Source: Dipteris shenzhenensis (Eukaryota > Polypodiophyta > Polypodiopsida > Gleicheniales). From it: a stretch of DNA of 64,000 bases. Below are positions 22,621-33,827 of the stretch, piece by piece. Position numbers and translations under genes: made by a program. The notes under the pieces were generated by a model. That model worked only from the letters and a program-made list of their open reading frames with translations, did no database searches and was not told where the DNA came from. The stretch's first letter is position 1. Each line of letters begins with the position of its first letter. The stretch lies in the NCBI GenBank assembly GCA_047967505.1, contig CM106540.1; one strand, 5' to 3'.

Positions 22621-23287
22621 GACTAGGTCTCTAACACGCAATTTCAATTTGCTCATAGTAGACAAAGAAAAAGATTTACTCTCGAGGAAAAGTGGAGAAA
22701 AAGTAAAAGAAGGGCAAAAAATGCCGAAAGCATGAACCTTATTAGGCGATTTCAAAATTATATTTCAAGTGCTTATTATCAAGTTGGGTAGTGTCGAGAC
22801 AATGTTTCGTGCAGATTCGCTACAACGTAAGAGTAGGGCATAGCTGCTTCTTTATCTCATGAAGAAGAAAACTAGAAGAATTGTTTTTGAAGGACAAAGA
22901 AACGTAAAGCTTGAGTAAAGGCGCATTCATGCCTACACCATTCGGAACCAAGAAGCTCGTGAGCTGTGTCTTCCTTGCAATGGAAGGAGGTGCTTTATTC
23001 TCTTGCTTTATTCCGTGCGTAAGCTGCAGCTTGGTTTCAATCCAGCGGGCTTGGGCGACTTTATCTTTACATATAATACGTAGCACCTTTGTCTGTGAAA
23101 CACGGCCTCGGAAGAAGCAAGAAATTTGAAGTATCAAGGTGGAGGTTGCAGCCACTGCTAGCTCCGCTGCTGCTGGTGACATTGGTTGCAGTGGTACTGT
23201 GTGCGTGATTGCTAGCATTTCTCTCCGTAGTAGCGAGCGAGCAAGGGACTTCGTAAGATAAGAAGGGGGGAAGGAGGGAGGGAAAAC
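22621..23287 (+). promoter_or_regulatory. Upstream region of TSPO
   Basis: Non-coding by appearance, less AT-rich than its surroundings towards the start codon. ACATATAATA at ~23068-23077, about 210 bp before the ATG, is the best TATA-like sequence. No transcript data support it. Confidence 0.3.
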
Positions 23288-23872
23288 ATGAGGTCGAGGC
23301 AATCAGCTTCTGCAAGAAATGCCCCTGCGCCTTCAGTCCGGGCACCTGAGCGCCCTCTACGCTCAGAGAGAACCCTACTGTCATTGCTCGTCGCTATGGC
23401 AATCCCAGTTTTGCTCGGTGCAACTGTCGCCACATTCTTCAACCCAGAAACGGCTTCCTTCCGTATTCTAAAGAAACCAGCATGGACTCCTCCACCCATG
23501 GCCTGGTTTATTGCCGGGCCGACGCTGTATGTCGTCATGGGCTTTGCATCGTGGCTGGTGTACAGTTCTGGAGGATGCAAGAAACAGAAGATCAACCTCA
23601 CGATCTATTGTTTGCAGCTACTTTTGAACTTACTCTGGCCGGTGCTACTCTTCGGTCTAGAGAACCTGCAAGCAGCTGTAATTGACATTTATTTGCTGCT
23701 TATCATGGTCATAATTTGTGCAGTCACATTTGCCAAGGCCAATAAACTTGCAGCAGGCTTGTTCCTTCCATACGTCGCTTGGGTGGTTCTCGCAGCAGCC
23801 TTTACTACACAGATCCATAGGATGAATCAAGTAGGTTTTACATTAACTGGTATATTTTCTTTCACGGGTTAG
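23288..23872 (+). CDS. TSPO: TSPO (translocator protein / tryptophan-rich sensory protein)
   Basis: TSPO proteins are five-helix membrane proteins that bind tetrapyrroles and sterols; plant forms sit in the ER/Golgi system and respond to stress (family knowledge). The 194-residue product has a basic, disordered N-terminal extension (1-30), as in other plant TSPOs. Predicted helices are at ~31-51, 72-92, 104-123, 128-149 and 154-174. Family landmarks are KPAWTPP (64-69), MGFASWLVY (84-92), LLLNLLWPVLLFGL (111-124) and LPYVAWVVLAA (160-170). Length equals the usual ~190-200. The frame is uninterrupted, consistent with intronless plant TSPOs. The last 14 residues after HRMN are unlike the family; GTAGGT at 23831 could be a splice donor. 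Start chosen as the first ATG that includes the N-terminal extension. Confidence 0.93.
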   Translation: MRSRQSASARNAPAPSVRAPERPLRSERTLLSLLVAMAIPVLLGATVATFFNPETASFRILKKPAWTPPPMAWFIAGPTLYVVMGFASWLVYSSGGCKKQKINLTIYCLQLLLNLLWPVLLFGLENLQAAVIDIYLLLIMVIICAVTFAKANKLAAGLFLPYVAWVVLAAAFTTQIHRMNQVGFTLTGIFSFTG

Positions 23873-23880
23873 TTTTCAGG

Positions 23881-24189
23881 ATATTATGCTATAGTATTAT
23901 TATCTTTGAAGCAAGGATTCCTCTCGAGCTTCACAATGAGGACGAGTATGATGCTAGCGCTCGTCGCCGAAATTTCGAGCACTTTACCAAACTATTTACT
24001 GCCATGAACAATGGCAATACTTAATGTGAATAAGTTACAAGTTGAAACCTTTGTAATCCTTTCAAGGTTGAGATTCTCATATCATTATTGTCACTTGTGA
24101 ATCCAATTGCAAGAGAACTAGGCTATGGATTGTCATAAATGCTTGAGGCAGTATTTCATTCTATATTGGTGGCAAGAAGAATGTAATGT
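23881..24189. other. TSPO 3' flank with a short open stretch
   Basis: A second frame, 23821-24024, is open across the TSPO stop and reads IPLELHNEDEYDASARRRN before TAA 24022-24024. It has no recognised domain and no good start. It could be a 3' exon or chance. Confidence 0.25.
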
Positions 24190-24190
24190 A

Positions 24191-24243
<53 letters not shown>
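24190..24243. repeat. Compound microsatellite (GT)n(GA)n
   Basis: About 9 GT units followed directly by about 18 GA units. Confidence 0.95.
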
Positions 24244-24245
<2 letters not shown>

Positions 24246-24636
24246 TGAAGAGGGGGACTACAATAGACGGTAGGCTCTATCTTTTAAAAGTTGTTTATTG
24301 AACGTAGGAGCAAATGGGTCTTCAAGAAACTCACAAACTTTCCAGAAAACTAAAAGATATTCACAAATCTCAAAAAGTGATTTCTAGGCTTGATAACGAT
24401 AATTGAGCTTTAGTCATTGACAAAGGTCTCTTTGTACCTATTGAGGTAATGTTAGTAAAATGCAATTGCAACAAGGAGGAGCGACATGAAAGTTTGCTTT
24501 TCTAGTAACACATTACTCTTGGAAGGTTTTCCTATGTTGAATCATAAACACATTATATATTGAGCATGTACATCTCTCTCTCTCTCTCTTTTGGTGAGGC
24601 TTTATAAAAATAATGTATATGAGTACCTTGTAAGAA

Positions 24637-24904
24637 CCCTGGGGGGTCATTAAGAAATATGTAGGATAGCACGTGCGATCAATGGAAGGGGTTTTATATT
24701 ATTATGGAGTTATAGAAAATATACATACATAAGGGGTTTTTAAAATCAAAAAGTGAAAATTTTCATACATAAGGATACTTTACTCATCTCAAAATTTACA
24801 AAAAGGGTGTATATAGGTTATAAAAGTCAGTAGATATTGGGTTTTTTAATACCCCTTAATCGCACGTGTTATATGGGGTTTTTACACAGTGTCCCACCAG
24901 GGGC
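24637..24904. mobile_element. MITE related to the one at 2884-3146
   Basis: Left interior ATAGCACGTGCGATCAATGG and right interior, inverted, ATAACACGTGCGATTAAGGG pair as terminal inverted repeats. Outer ends are CCCTGGGGGG and, inverted, CCCCTGGTGGG. Order of motifs (GGGG, then CACGTGC, then AAGGGGTATTAAAA) and total length match the first MITE. Exact ends and target duplication are uncertain. Confidence 0.6.
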
Positions 24905-27050
24905 AAGACCCATCATGTAGACTTTATTTTTTGGGAAAAACATTATCACCTTAGTGCTAAATTTGGATACTCATCCTAAGTCTTAATCTATGATCAAAGT
25001 ATCAGACAAGACCCATCATGATCTTCACTCACAGACATTGATCTCATCTACAATCCAAGGAATACATGGAATACATTCAAATTTGTGGTAGAATGCTCCA
25101 AGCCATTAGATCAAGGTGTAGATCCAATGAATATCATCAAAGGATAGAAGGATCAAATTTAAACCCTTGAAAATGGCAAGGAACTAATGGATGAGATCAA
25201 AAGATAAGGGGGATCATTTTAAGCCAGCCATCTAGAAATAGATCTAAGGGTGGAGATGCAAGGAAAAGGTGCTGGAATACAGGCCATTGATCTCAAGGAG
25301 ATCCAAGGGTGGAGATGCAAGAAAAAGGCACTCAAATCCGCACCATCGATTATGCACTTGAATTTGAACGTTTATCATATGTCTCCATCTACACCCTCCA
25401 AAATGTGCCTCAATCTAGGCCCTTCATTTGATTCTTTGATCTCCACCATTAGATCTATCCAAGATCTAATGGACAACAACAAATGGTGACCTCTCCCTCT
25501 TTATTACACCGCTATTTTGTCAGCCTTTGCCAGTTTAGAGCCCACCAAAGGTGCCTCCCACCAATTTGAGCATTCTAGACCTTTGATTCATCCACCATCC
25601 ACCTCCATCCAAGGGCCAAGGTTGATCAATTTCAAAATAAAGGTACCCATGCCAGTTGAGTAAATGCTAGGGGACCCTTAGCCCATGGGTTACCATAGTG
25701 GGTTCACTTGGTCTTAACTTAATCCATTCCTTATGAGACCCTTTTGAGACCCCAATTCTCCCCTAATGAAAAATTTGTTTGATGAGAACATCTTAAAAAA
25801 CTTATAGCAAGTAATTAGTCATTCAAAAAGCTCATTACTATAGCTACTCACAAATCCCAGTAGAAAACCAATAGATATCATGTGATCTACATGGCATGTT
25901 GTGTAACATAGCACCCCAGTCAACAAAAGATATTAAATATTTTTACAAATGTATGAAAATTCAAATCTATAAAACTTAGTCTTTTTTAGGATGATATCAA
26001 AATTTTAGTTTACTTAACATTCTCCACCGTATCGAGTGAAGATTGTGTATAGAAGAAATATTCAATTCATACATAGATGCAATGCTATTGCAATAAGTCC
26101 TATGCCATTTATCAATTTTCATTGTTTCTTTTTCCATGGACTGCCTTGAAATAAGATACATCTAAATGCCAAGGGCTACCTAAATTGTTAATCAACACAC
26201 CAACAAACTTGCTAGTGCATTTCTTTCTACTATTTAGAAATATTCACCATTTACAATTCTTGTAATTAAATAGTGCATGAAGAAATCCAAGCTAATGGAA
26301 TGTAAGGTGAAAAATGCCCCATCAGCAACTTGAAAACCTTCAATCTATTGCAATAGCAATTTTTTCATTCAAAAATTCCTTACGACTTTTAAAAAAAATC
26401 ACTCACATTACTCATTTAATCACACATGAGTAACATAATTTTGTAAATGTTGTATGGTATGGTCTTGTACCTTTTTAAAAGAAAAATTAGTCATGATTTT
26501 TGCTATTTTTGTTGTATCCTTGTTGCTTCTATCCGTGTCTTCTATTCGGCACATATTGCCATTCTCAGTGATTCACTTATCATTTTAGTGAGTTTGCCAT
26601 TGTACTCTATAAGTGGTTCTTTGTGAGTTCAATCCTTTACATAAGTGAGTGAGCTTGTTTGCCATCTAGTTTAAATGGGTGATATATTTTATAATGTGCC
26701 ACAAGTGAAGTAGACATAGGTTGTAAGGTATAAAGGTGAAAAATCGGTGAAGGTTTCAAAATGAGGTCACATCTAGACTTGCATGAGAAGGGTGACAATA
26801 TAAAAACAACAAACAATGCTAGTGAAGGGAGAAAGGAGTCTATGACAGGAATAGAATCTTGTACATTTCTAAAGAGCAAGACTTGGTTGGAAGTTAAAGA
26901 GTGAAAACAATGGAAAGCTTCCATCCAAGTTGATCAAAGTATTCTAATAGAGAATTTACTTTGTATCATCAAGAACCTACATCTGACAATAAATTGGGTG
27001 TCAATTATATGAGCTCTTCAAGAGTCATGTGCCTATCCGAGTTAATCACA
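24905..27050. other. No identifiable gene
   Basis: AT-rich. 25246-25365 contains a two-unit ~68-bp repeat beginning AAGGGTGGAGATGCAAG. The frame 25250-25489 is partly this repeat and has no recognised domain. Confidence 0.5.
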
Positions 27051-27128
27051 AGCCTAAGAAAGATGATAACACTTCATAGCACAAAGATGGAGCTATATAC
27101 ATAAATATATATGTGTATGTATGTATGT

Positions 27129-27150
27129 ACACACACACACACACACACAC
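27129..27150. repeat. (AC)n microsatellite
   Basis: Eleven AC units. Confidence 0.95.
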
Positions 27151-27273
27151 TCATTCGTGTCTTGACACATGTATACAATTCTACACATGCACACATATTT
27201 GTTGAGAGGAAGAGAAAGAGGAGAGAGACCGACACAAGAGTTTCTCCCAAGAAAGTGATTCGATTCATAGATC

Positions 27274-27345
27274 ATAGGCATATATATAGTTGAGGACAAG
27301 GCTGAGTTAGGGCAATATAGCTCTAACACCCCCACTCAAACTAGG
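27274..27345 (-). repeat. LTR-like end with purine tract, older element
   Basis: On the minus strand, GTTTGAGTGGGGG (27341-27329) is followed by TGTTAGAGCTATATTGCCC, a purine tract plus LTR start. The same ~60 bp occurs at 33763-33827 on the other side of the young copia element. Similarity is lost after CCTATGA, so full LTRs are not established. Confidence 0.4.
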
Positions 27346-27427
27346 CCCTCTAGCTATGGATGAAAAAACCCTTGGGGAGTACAAGGGAAAAACCTGAGCC
27401 ACTATATATATTTATGTGAAAATATAT

Positions 27428-27432
27428 ATACA
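27428..27432. repeat. Target site duplication, left copy
   Basis: ATACA flanks the left LTR and is repeated exactly at 33007-33011. Confidence 0.9.
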
Positions 27433-27786
27433 TGTTAAGATATCGAGCTCCACTCGCGATATGCCAGGGTGACTGTTGTGCATTTATGTCACCGACTTGT
27501 TAGCTGGAGATGCGGTTGGTACACCGCCCACGAATAATAGCTGGATGACAGCTATCCTTATCTACTCTAGTTTGTGGCTCAGTTAGTATGCCACCTTAGT
27601 TAGTTGAGTTTGGTTTGAGACCCACATATAGGGTTCTTCTATTTTCTTTGTACTAGAGTTCTTTTGGCTTTCACAACTAAGAAGAGGAAAACTGTTTTCA
27701 GCCTCCACCTTTGTGTGTATTCCCCCAATTGTTCATGTGAGAAAGCTGCAAGTGAGACTCCTTCCCTCTCTCCCACTATCTTCACA
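27433..27786 (+). repeat. 5' LTR of copia element
   Basis: Runs from TGTTAAGATATCGAGC to ATCTTCACA. It differs from the 3' LTR near position 5 (A/G), at GAAAACTGTTT versus GAAAACTATTT, and at AAAGCTGC versus AAAGCCGC. Confidence 0.95.
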
Positions 27787-27799
27787 TGGTATCAGAGCC
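27787..27799 (+). other. Primer-binding site
   Basis: TGGTATCAGAGCC directly after the 5' LTR is the standard complement to the 3' end of plant initiator methionine tRNA, used to prime minus-strand DNA. Confidence 0.93.
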
Positions 27800-28329
27800 T
27801 TGTTCGTGGTAAGGAGCTCAAGAAAGCAAGCCAAGTTCGTGGTGTCCTGGTAAGAGGACCAGTGTTGCTTTCCTATTTTGAGTTTGGGAGCAAATCTCTG
27901 CAGGTAGCACAGCCAAAAGTGCAAGAGTGCACTGTCTCAGATTGAGACGCCCTTCGCGGTGTGGCGAGAGCGCAGTATATGCTGCAGGAAAGGGCTAAGC
28001 CCTAAGTGACGTTATTTTTCTGATTCGAGCTCATTTTGGGGCCCGTTTTGGAGATGGAAGTTCTCCGCAGGCACTCCGAAAAAGGCCCTGTTTTTGCTGT
28101 GCGACCACTGTTCTGCGGGTCGGTGAAAAGTTGCCGCAGAAATTGCATCGTATGCCTGTGTGCAGAGATATTGGGAGTTGCAGATTCATGCTTGTTGCCT
28201 GTTGATGCAAAATCGTCACTAGGAAGTGACTGTGTGGTGAAATACCACTTTCGTCAGTTTGGCAGATCTTCCCGTGTGAGGCAAAAGCTGTGTTTTTTGC
28301 AGTGACAGAATATTTTGCAGTGTTCTGTA

Positions 28330-31300
28330 ATGGCATCTGATTCTCTTTCACAGATTGTCACTGAAAAGCTTGACAAGAACAACTTCCAGGCATGGAAGTT
28401 TAGAATGACGAATTTCTTGATGGGAAAAGGCTATTGGGAGTTCATTACAGGAAATGAAGAAGAACCTGTTCTTCCTAATGTTCCCAGTCAACAAGAAATG
28501 CAAGCATTCAAAGGATGGCATAAGAGAGCCAGGAAAGTTATGTACTGGCTTTCTATCAGTATTTCGGACTCCATGATTGTGCATATTCAGGATGCAAGTA
28601 CGCCAAAGGAGGCATGGGATACTTTGGCAAAAATGTATAGCACAAATATGCAAGCCAGGAAAATGCAGCTCAAGCAGGAGCTGCACAATGTGCAGAGAGA
28701 AAACATGAGCATCAATGACTACCACATGAAGATGAAGAAAATTGCGGATGCACTTGCTTCCATTGGGTCGCCAGTGGATGATGACGATTTGGTTTCTATG
28801 ACCTTGAATGGTCTAGGAAAGGATTATGCACAATTCCGGACATCCATTGCTGTCCGTGAAAAATTTCCAGATTTTGAGGAGTTGATTGCTCTTCTAATTT
28901 CTGAAGAGCAGAGAAATGGGGGTGCATCTTCTTCAGCAGGAACTTCAAAAGAAACTATCTTCTACTCAAATGCTGGTAGAGGTAGAGGCAGAGGTAGAGG
29001 AGGCCGATCTGCAGGCCATGGTAGAATCAGAATATGCAGCAAACACAAGAAAACCAGTCCTATGCAGGAGCACGTGGTAACTCTAGAGGCAGGGGGAGCC
29101 GAAGAGGCCATGGTGGATGGCGAGAGGCCAAAATGTAAACAGCAATGTTGAATGCTACTATTGTGGCAAAATGGGTCATATGGCTAAGGACTGCTATAAA
29201 AAGCAAAATGACATTATGACTGGAATATTGCAGCAAGGCAATTATGCATCTTCTAGTAGGCAGGGTGATGACAGAAATGAGCATCTATTTATGGTGCAGC
29301 ATATGACCAATTCTGTGACAAGTGCAGAAGAACGAAATGATGTGTGGTATGTTGACTCAGGTGCATCAAACCACATGACAGGTCATGCAGAATGGATGCA
29401 AGATGCAAGGAAAATGGAAAAACCAGGATTTGTGGAGATTGGTGATGATACTGCACATCCTATTGTGCAGATTGGCAAAATTCCTTTGTCTATGCAGGAT
29501 GGGAAAAAGAAATACTTGTCTGATGTATTTCATGTCCCAAACATCACCAAGAACCTGGTTTCTATTGGTCAGATGGTTGAGCAGGGCTTGCAGGTCAAAT
29601 TTAATCCTCATGGATGCTTTGTTGAGGATATGAAAAATAATGGTCGCTTGATAGCAAAAGGAAAGAACAAGGGCAGGATGTTTACGTTGGATGCGGACAT
29701 GCCAGAATTGAGTGCAGCAATGTTTGCATATGGGACCGGTGTAGTTGCAGATATTGATATCTGGCACAAACGCATTGGTCATGTTAATATACAGCGACTT
29801 AAATCAATGCAAGCCCAAAATATTGTTGTAGGATTGCCTAAATTCAAGGTTGCAGAAATGCACAAGGTTTGTGAAGCCTGTCAATTTGGGAAACAGGCAA
29901 GGAAACCTTTTCCTAGGCATGTTCAAGAGAGTAAAAAGCCATTGGAATTAATCCACTCTGATGTGTGGACTACTAAAGCTGCATCTATTGGTGGCTGTCA
30001 CTATTTTGTCACATTTATTGATGACTTCAGCAGAAAACTTTGGGTGTATTTTTTGAAAAAGAAAAGTGAAGTGTTTGGGCACTTCAAAGCTTTCAAAGCT
30101 ATGGTTGAAAAAGAAACAGGCCTGCAAATAAAATGCCTAAGGTCAGATGGAGGGGGAGAGTACCTCTCAAATGAGTTTGCAAGGTTCTTGCAGGAGCATG
30201 GTATAAAGCAGCAATATTCTTGTAGTCATACCCCACAGCAAAATGGAATTGCAGAAAGGAAAAACAGGCATATTGGAGAGGTATCACGGGCTATGCTAAA
30301 TGAAAAAGATCTACCAGATTATTATTGGGCTGAAGCAGTTGCTATAGCAGTTTATATAATGAACAGGACTCCCACTGCAGCAATACATGGCATGACACCA
30401 GAGAAGATGTATACTGGTAGGAAACCAGATATTTCTCATTTGAAAATTTTTGGTTGCATTGCCTATGTCCATGTGCCAAATGAGTTGAGGTCCAAGTTGG
30501 ATCCAAAAGCTGAGAAGTGCATCTTTATTGGTTATTCTCTGCAGCAGAAAGGGTATAGATGCTATAACCCTTCTACACATAAGTTCACAGTGAGCAGAGA
30601 TGTTGTTTTTGATGAGATGAGCAGCTAGTATAAACCAGTGAATGTGATGATTGATGTAGATGCACAAAATGGTAATGCTGCACAGATTTCACAACAGCAA
30701 TCACAAAATATTAGTGGACCTGGAGTGTCCTCTAGCAATGGTTCACATACTTCGCCATGGACAGGCAGATTGAGATCAGGAGAATCTCCTCAAAGCAATG
30801 TAGAGAGTGGTATGCAGGTATCACGAAAAGGAAAAGAGAAGGTAGATCAGCCCATGTTTGATGTGAATGCAGGTCACTCTTATGTGGATGGTGAATCCAG
30901 TGGCTCAGAACAGAGCATTGATGATGAGTTGGGTATTCCTTCTGTTGTTACACCTGGAGTAAGGAAGACCAGGGATGTTTTGAGAGCACCTAGAAGTGAG
31001 CCTATTTTGCGCAGGTCTACCAGGGTTAGGTATCCTGTAGATAGGCTGAAATATGATGGATTTACAGCCATTCACTATGCCTATATGATCAAAGTGATAC
31101 AGGAACCAGAACCCACTTCTTTTGAGCAAGCCATGGGAGATGAAAAATGGGAGAAAGCCATGGATGAAGAAATGGATGCCTTGGATGCTAATGCTACATG
31201 GGAATTAGTGCCTTTGCCTAAAGACAAGAATGCAATTGGCTGTAAGTGGGTTTATAAGATCAAGCACAATGCAGATGGTTCTGTGAATAGATACAAGGCA

Positions 31301-32692
31301 AGATTAGTTGTCAAGGGGCATGCACAGACATATGGCATTGATTATGAAGAAACTTTCAGCCCGGTTGCAAGGATGGCAACCGTAAGAGCAGCCATTGCTA
31401 TGGCTGCATCAAAGGGATGGTCTTTACATCGGATGGATGTAAAGAATGCCTTCTTGCATGGTGATTTGCAAGAAGAGGTCTTTATGGAGCAGCCAGCAGG
31501 TTATGTTCATGCTATTCATCCTGAGTTTGTTTGCAGGTTGAAGAAAGCCTTGTATGGCTTGAAGCAAGTACCTAGAGCATGGTCTGACAAGATAGGACAG
31601 TATCTTGTCACTATTGGCTTTCAGATTTCCAAGGCAGATTTCTCACTCTATGTGAGAAAAACAGAGAAAGGGATTATGCTGCTGGTCATTTATGTTGATG
31701 ATTTGATCATCACAGGTGATAGTGATGAAGATATCCTTCATGTGAAAATGCTATTGAGACAGAAGTTTGAGATGAAGGATTTGGGAGAGCTGCATTATTT
31801 CTTGGGCATTGAGGTGATTAGATCACCAAGCGGGATACAGCTCTTGCAGAGGCAGTATGGATTGGACATGCTGTCCAAATATGGGATGACAGGCTGTAAG
31901 CCTATTTCAGTTCCTTTGGAGCAGAATGTGAAGCTGAGTGCAGATGCAGGTGAGCTTCTGGATGACCCTACTATGTACAGACGCATAGTAGGAAGTTTGA
32001 TTTACATGACTATTACTAGGCCAGATTTGAGCTATGCTATTGGGTTGGTAAGTCAGTTTATGCAGGCTCCAAGGAAACCGCATTTGGATGTGGCTAGACA
32101 CATACTCAAGTATGTGAAGTCCACATTGCAGTATGGACTATTTTATGAGGCTGGGGTTCAGATACAGTTGCATGGATACACTGATGCTGATTGGGCTGGC
32201 AGTATTTCTGATAGGCGATCTACCAATGGATATGTGTTCTCTTTTGGGAGTGCTGCAGTCACTTGGAGCAGCAAGAAACAGCCTACAGTTGCCTTGTCGA
32301 GCACAGAGGCTGAGTACAGAGGTGCAGCAATGGTTGCGTGTGAGGTAGCTTGGTTGCATAAGCTACTCTATGATATGCATCAGTCTACAGATGGGCCGGT
32401 TGTCATTTATTGTGACAACATGAGTAGTATACATTTAGCAAAGAACCCAGTCTTTCATGCCAGAACAAAGCACATTGAGGTGCATTATCACTATGTGCGG
32501 GAGAAGGTTTTACTAGGTCTTATTGATCTAGTTTATGTCAGCACAGAGGATCAGGTAGCTGACATATTCACGAAAGCATTGGGCGCAGAGAAGCTGCGCA
32601 AGTTCAGAGACCTGCTTGGTGTGCAGGAATTGGGATTGAGCTCGAGGGGGAGTGTTGAGATATCGAGCTCCACTCGCGATATGCCAGGGTGA
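28330..32692 (+). pseudogene. copia gag-pol polyprotein (one frame, broken at three points)
   Basis: ATG 28330 opens gag (LDKNNFQAWKFRMTNFL). A Gly-Arg rich linker follows near 28975-29010 and a CCHC zinc knuckle CYYCGKMGHMAKDC at 29153-29194. Protease has WYVDSGASNHM with the catalytic Asp codon at 29354. Integrase has the HHCC region (IWHKRIGH ... CEACQFGK, 29758-29895) and core (HSDVW, LRSDGGGEY, HTPQQNGIAERKNR; 29955-30270). RT has CKWVYKIK, ARLVVKGH and the YVDD site at 31691-31702. RNase H has YTDADWAG, KKQPTVALSSTEAEYR and YCDNMSS. Breaks: frame changes near 29026 and 29130, both in short A runs between gag and the zinc knuckle, and an in-frame TAG at 30626-30628 after integrase. The frame otherwise runs through the purine tract and stops inside the 3' LTR at 32692. 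Confidence 0.93.
32640..32652 (+). other. Polypurine tract
   Basis: CTCGAGGGGGAG immediately before the 3' LTR primes plus-strand synthesis; the same sequence precedes the LTR at 44123. Confidence 0.85.
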
Positions 32693-33006
32693 CTGTTGTG
32701 CATTTATGTCACCGACTTGTTAGCTGGAGATGCGGTTGGTACACCGCCCACGAATAATAGCTGGATGACAGCTATCCTTATCTACTCTAGTTTGTGGCTC
32801 AGTTAGTATGCCACCTTAGTTAGTTGAGTTTGGTTTGAGACCCACATATAGGGTTCTTCTATTTTCTTTGTACTAGAGTTCTTTTGGCTTTCACAACTAA
32901 GAAGAGGAAAACTATTTTCAGCCTCCACCTTTGTGTGTATTCCCCCAATTGTTCATGTGAGAAAGCCGCAAGTGAGACTCCTTCCCTCTCTCCCACTATC
33001 TTCACA
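32653..33006 (+). repeat. 3' LTR of copia element
   Basis: Same 354-bp length and ends as the 5' LTR (TGTTGAGA ... CTTCACA), followed by the ATACA duplication at 33007-33011. Confidence 0.95.
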
Positions 33007-33011
33007 ATACA

Positions 33012-33762
33012 AGGATTGCCATACGCCAATTTGAATGATACAGTGTAATGCTGGATGATACAGTGCAAATTGCTTGTTGATAGTATAAGGGCATAAGATA
33101 AGCACTTGTCCATAGTATAGTGCAAAGTATAGGCACTATGTTTGGTGCATGATACAGTGCAAAGTATGTGTGAAAAATAAAAAAATCTTCCTGGAAATCT
33201 CAACTTGTTTGACATTGTGATGATGCATAATTAGGGCTTGAGATCTTCAAGTTCGATGTTTGAGCTCTTCATCTGAATATCTTCATCTGAATAGTAGAGC
33301 TTGTTGTCTCCAAGTTCAATCTGGTCGAACCTCCTCAAACATTTATAATCATGTCTTCATGTTTTGCACAATTCATCCACATAAAATGACCGATTTCATG
33401 CAATGTATATGAACACAACAAATATTCAAGTCCCGTTTCTATTGTACCAAGGATGAATGTATGAGGAAATTGCTTCGATCACTCCAAAGATGAGTATGGA
33501 GGGGCGATTTGACCACAAAGCCAGGGCTGAAATGTCTCTTGGGTAGTGTAAGAAAGCCGCAGCAACACAATAGAGAATATATGAGCTCACATTGAAAATA
33601 AACAAGTGCCTTGAAAACGAGAAGAAAACATGTGAAAAGCACCTTTGCATATGTGAAATAACGTATCCAAGGAGTAATAATATCAAAGCTAAATAGAAAA
33701 GAAACATTGAAAGAAAAAATGTTAGAATGTTAACAACGTAAAACATTCGGCAAGTCCTTTTC
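33012..33762. other. No identifiable gene; short repeated motif
   Basis: 33020-33170 has four copies of a GATACAGTGCAAA-like motif. The minus frames 33746-33426 and 33215-32859 are hydrophobic or LTR-derived and unsupported. Confidence 0.45.
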
Positions 33763-33827
33763 TCTCATAGGCATATATATAGTTGAGGACTAGACTGAGT
33801 TAGGGCAAGCTATATACAGCTCTAACA
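33763..33827 (-). repeat. Second copy of the older LTR-like end
   Basis: The minus strand reads TGTTAGAGCTGTATATAGC, then shares CCCTAACTCAG and CCTCAACTATATATATGCC with 27328-27274. With that copy it brackets the young copia insertion, suggesting nesting inside an older small LTR element. No primer site was found. Confidence 0.35.

Larger units (their letters stand above)
27433..33006 (+). mobile_element. Nearly complete Ty1/copia retrotransposon, recent insertion
   Basis: Two 354-bp LTRs (27433-27786 and 32653-33006), a primer-binding site, gag-pol in the copia order (protease, integrase, RT, RNase H), a polypurine tract, and 5-bp ATACA target duplications are all present. By eye the two LTRs differ at three positions, all transitions, so the insertion is young. 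It sits in AT-rich sequence that may belong to an older LTR element. The reading frame is broken (see the polyprotein entry), so this copy could move only with help. Confidence 0.96.

Noticed and set aside
23831-23879. A GT..AG intron at the end of TSPO
   Set aside because: Only 49 bp, shorter than plant introns normally are; kept the unspliced stop but flagged the C-terminus.
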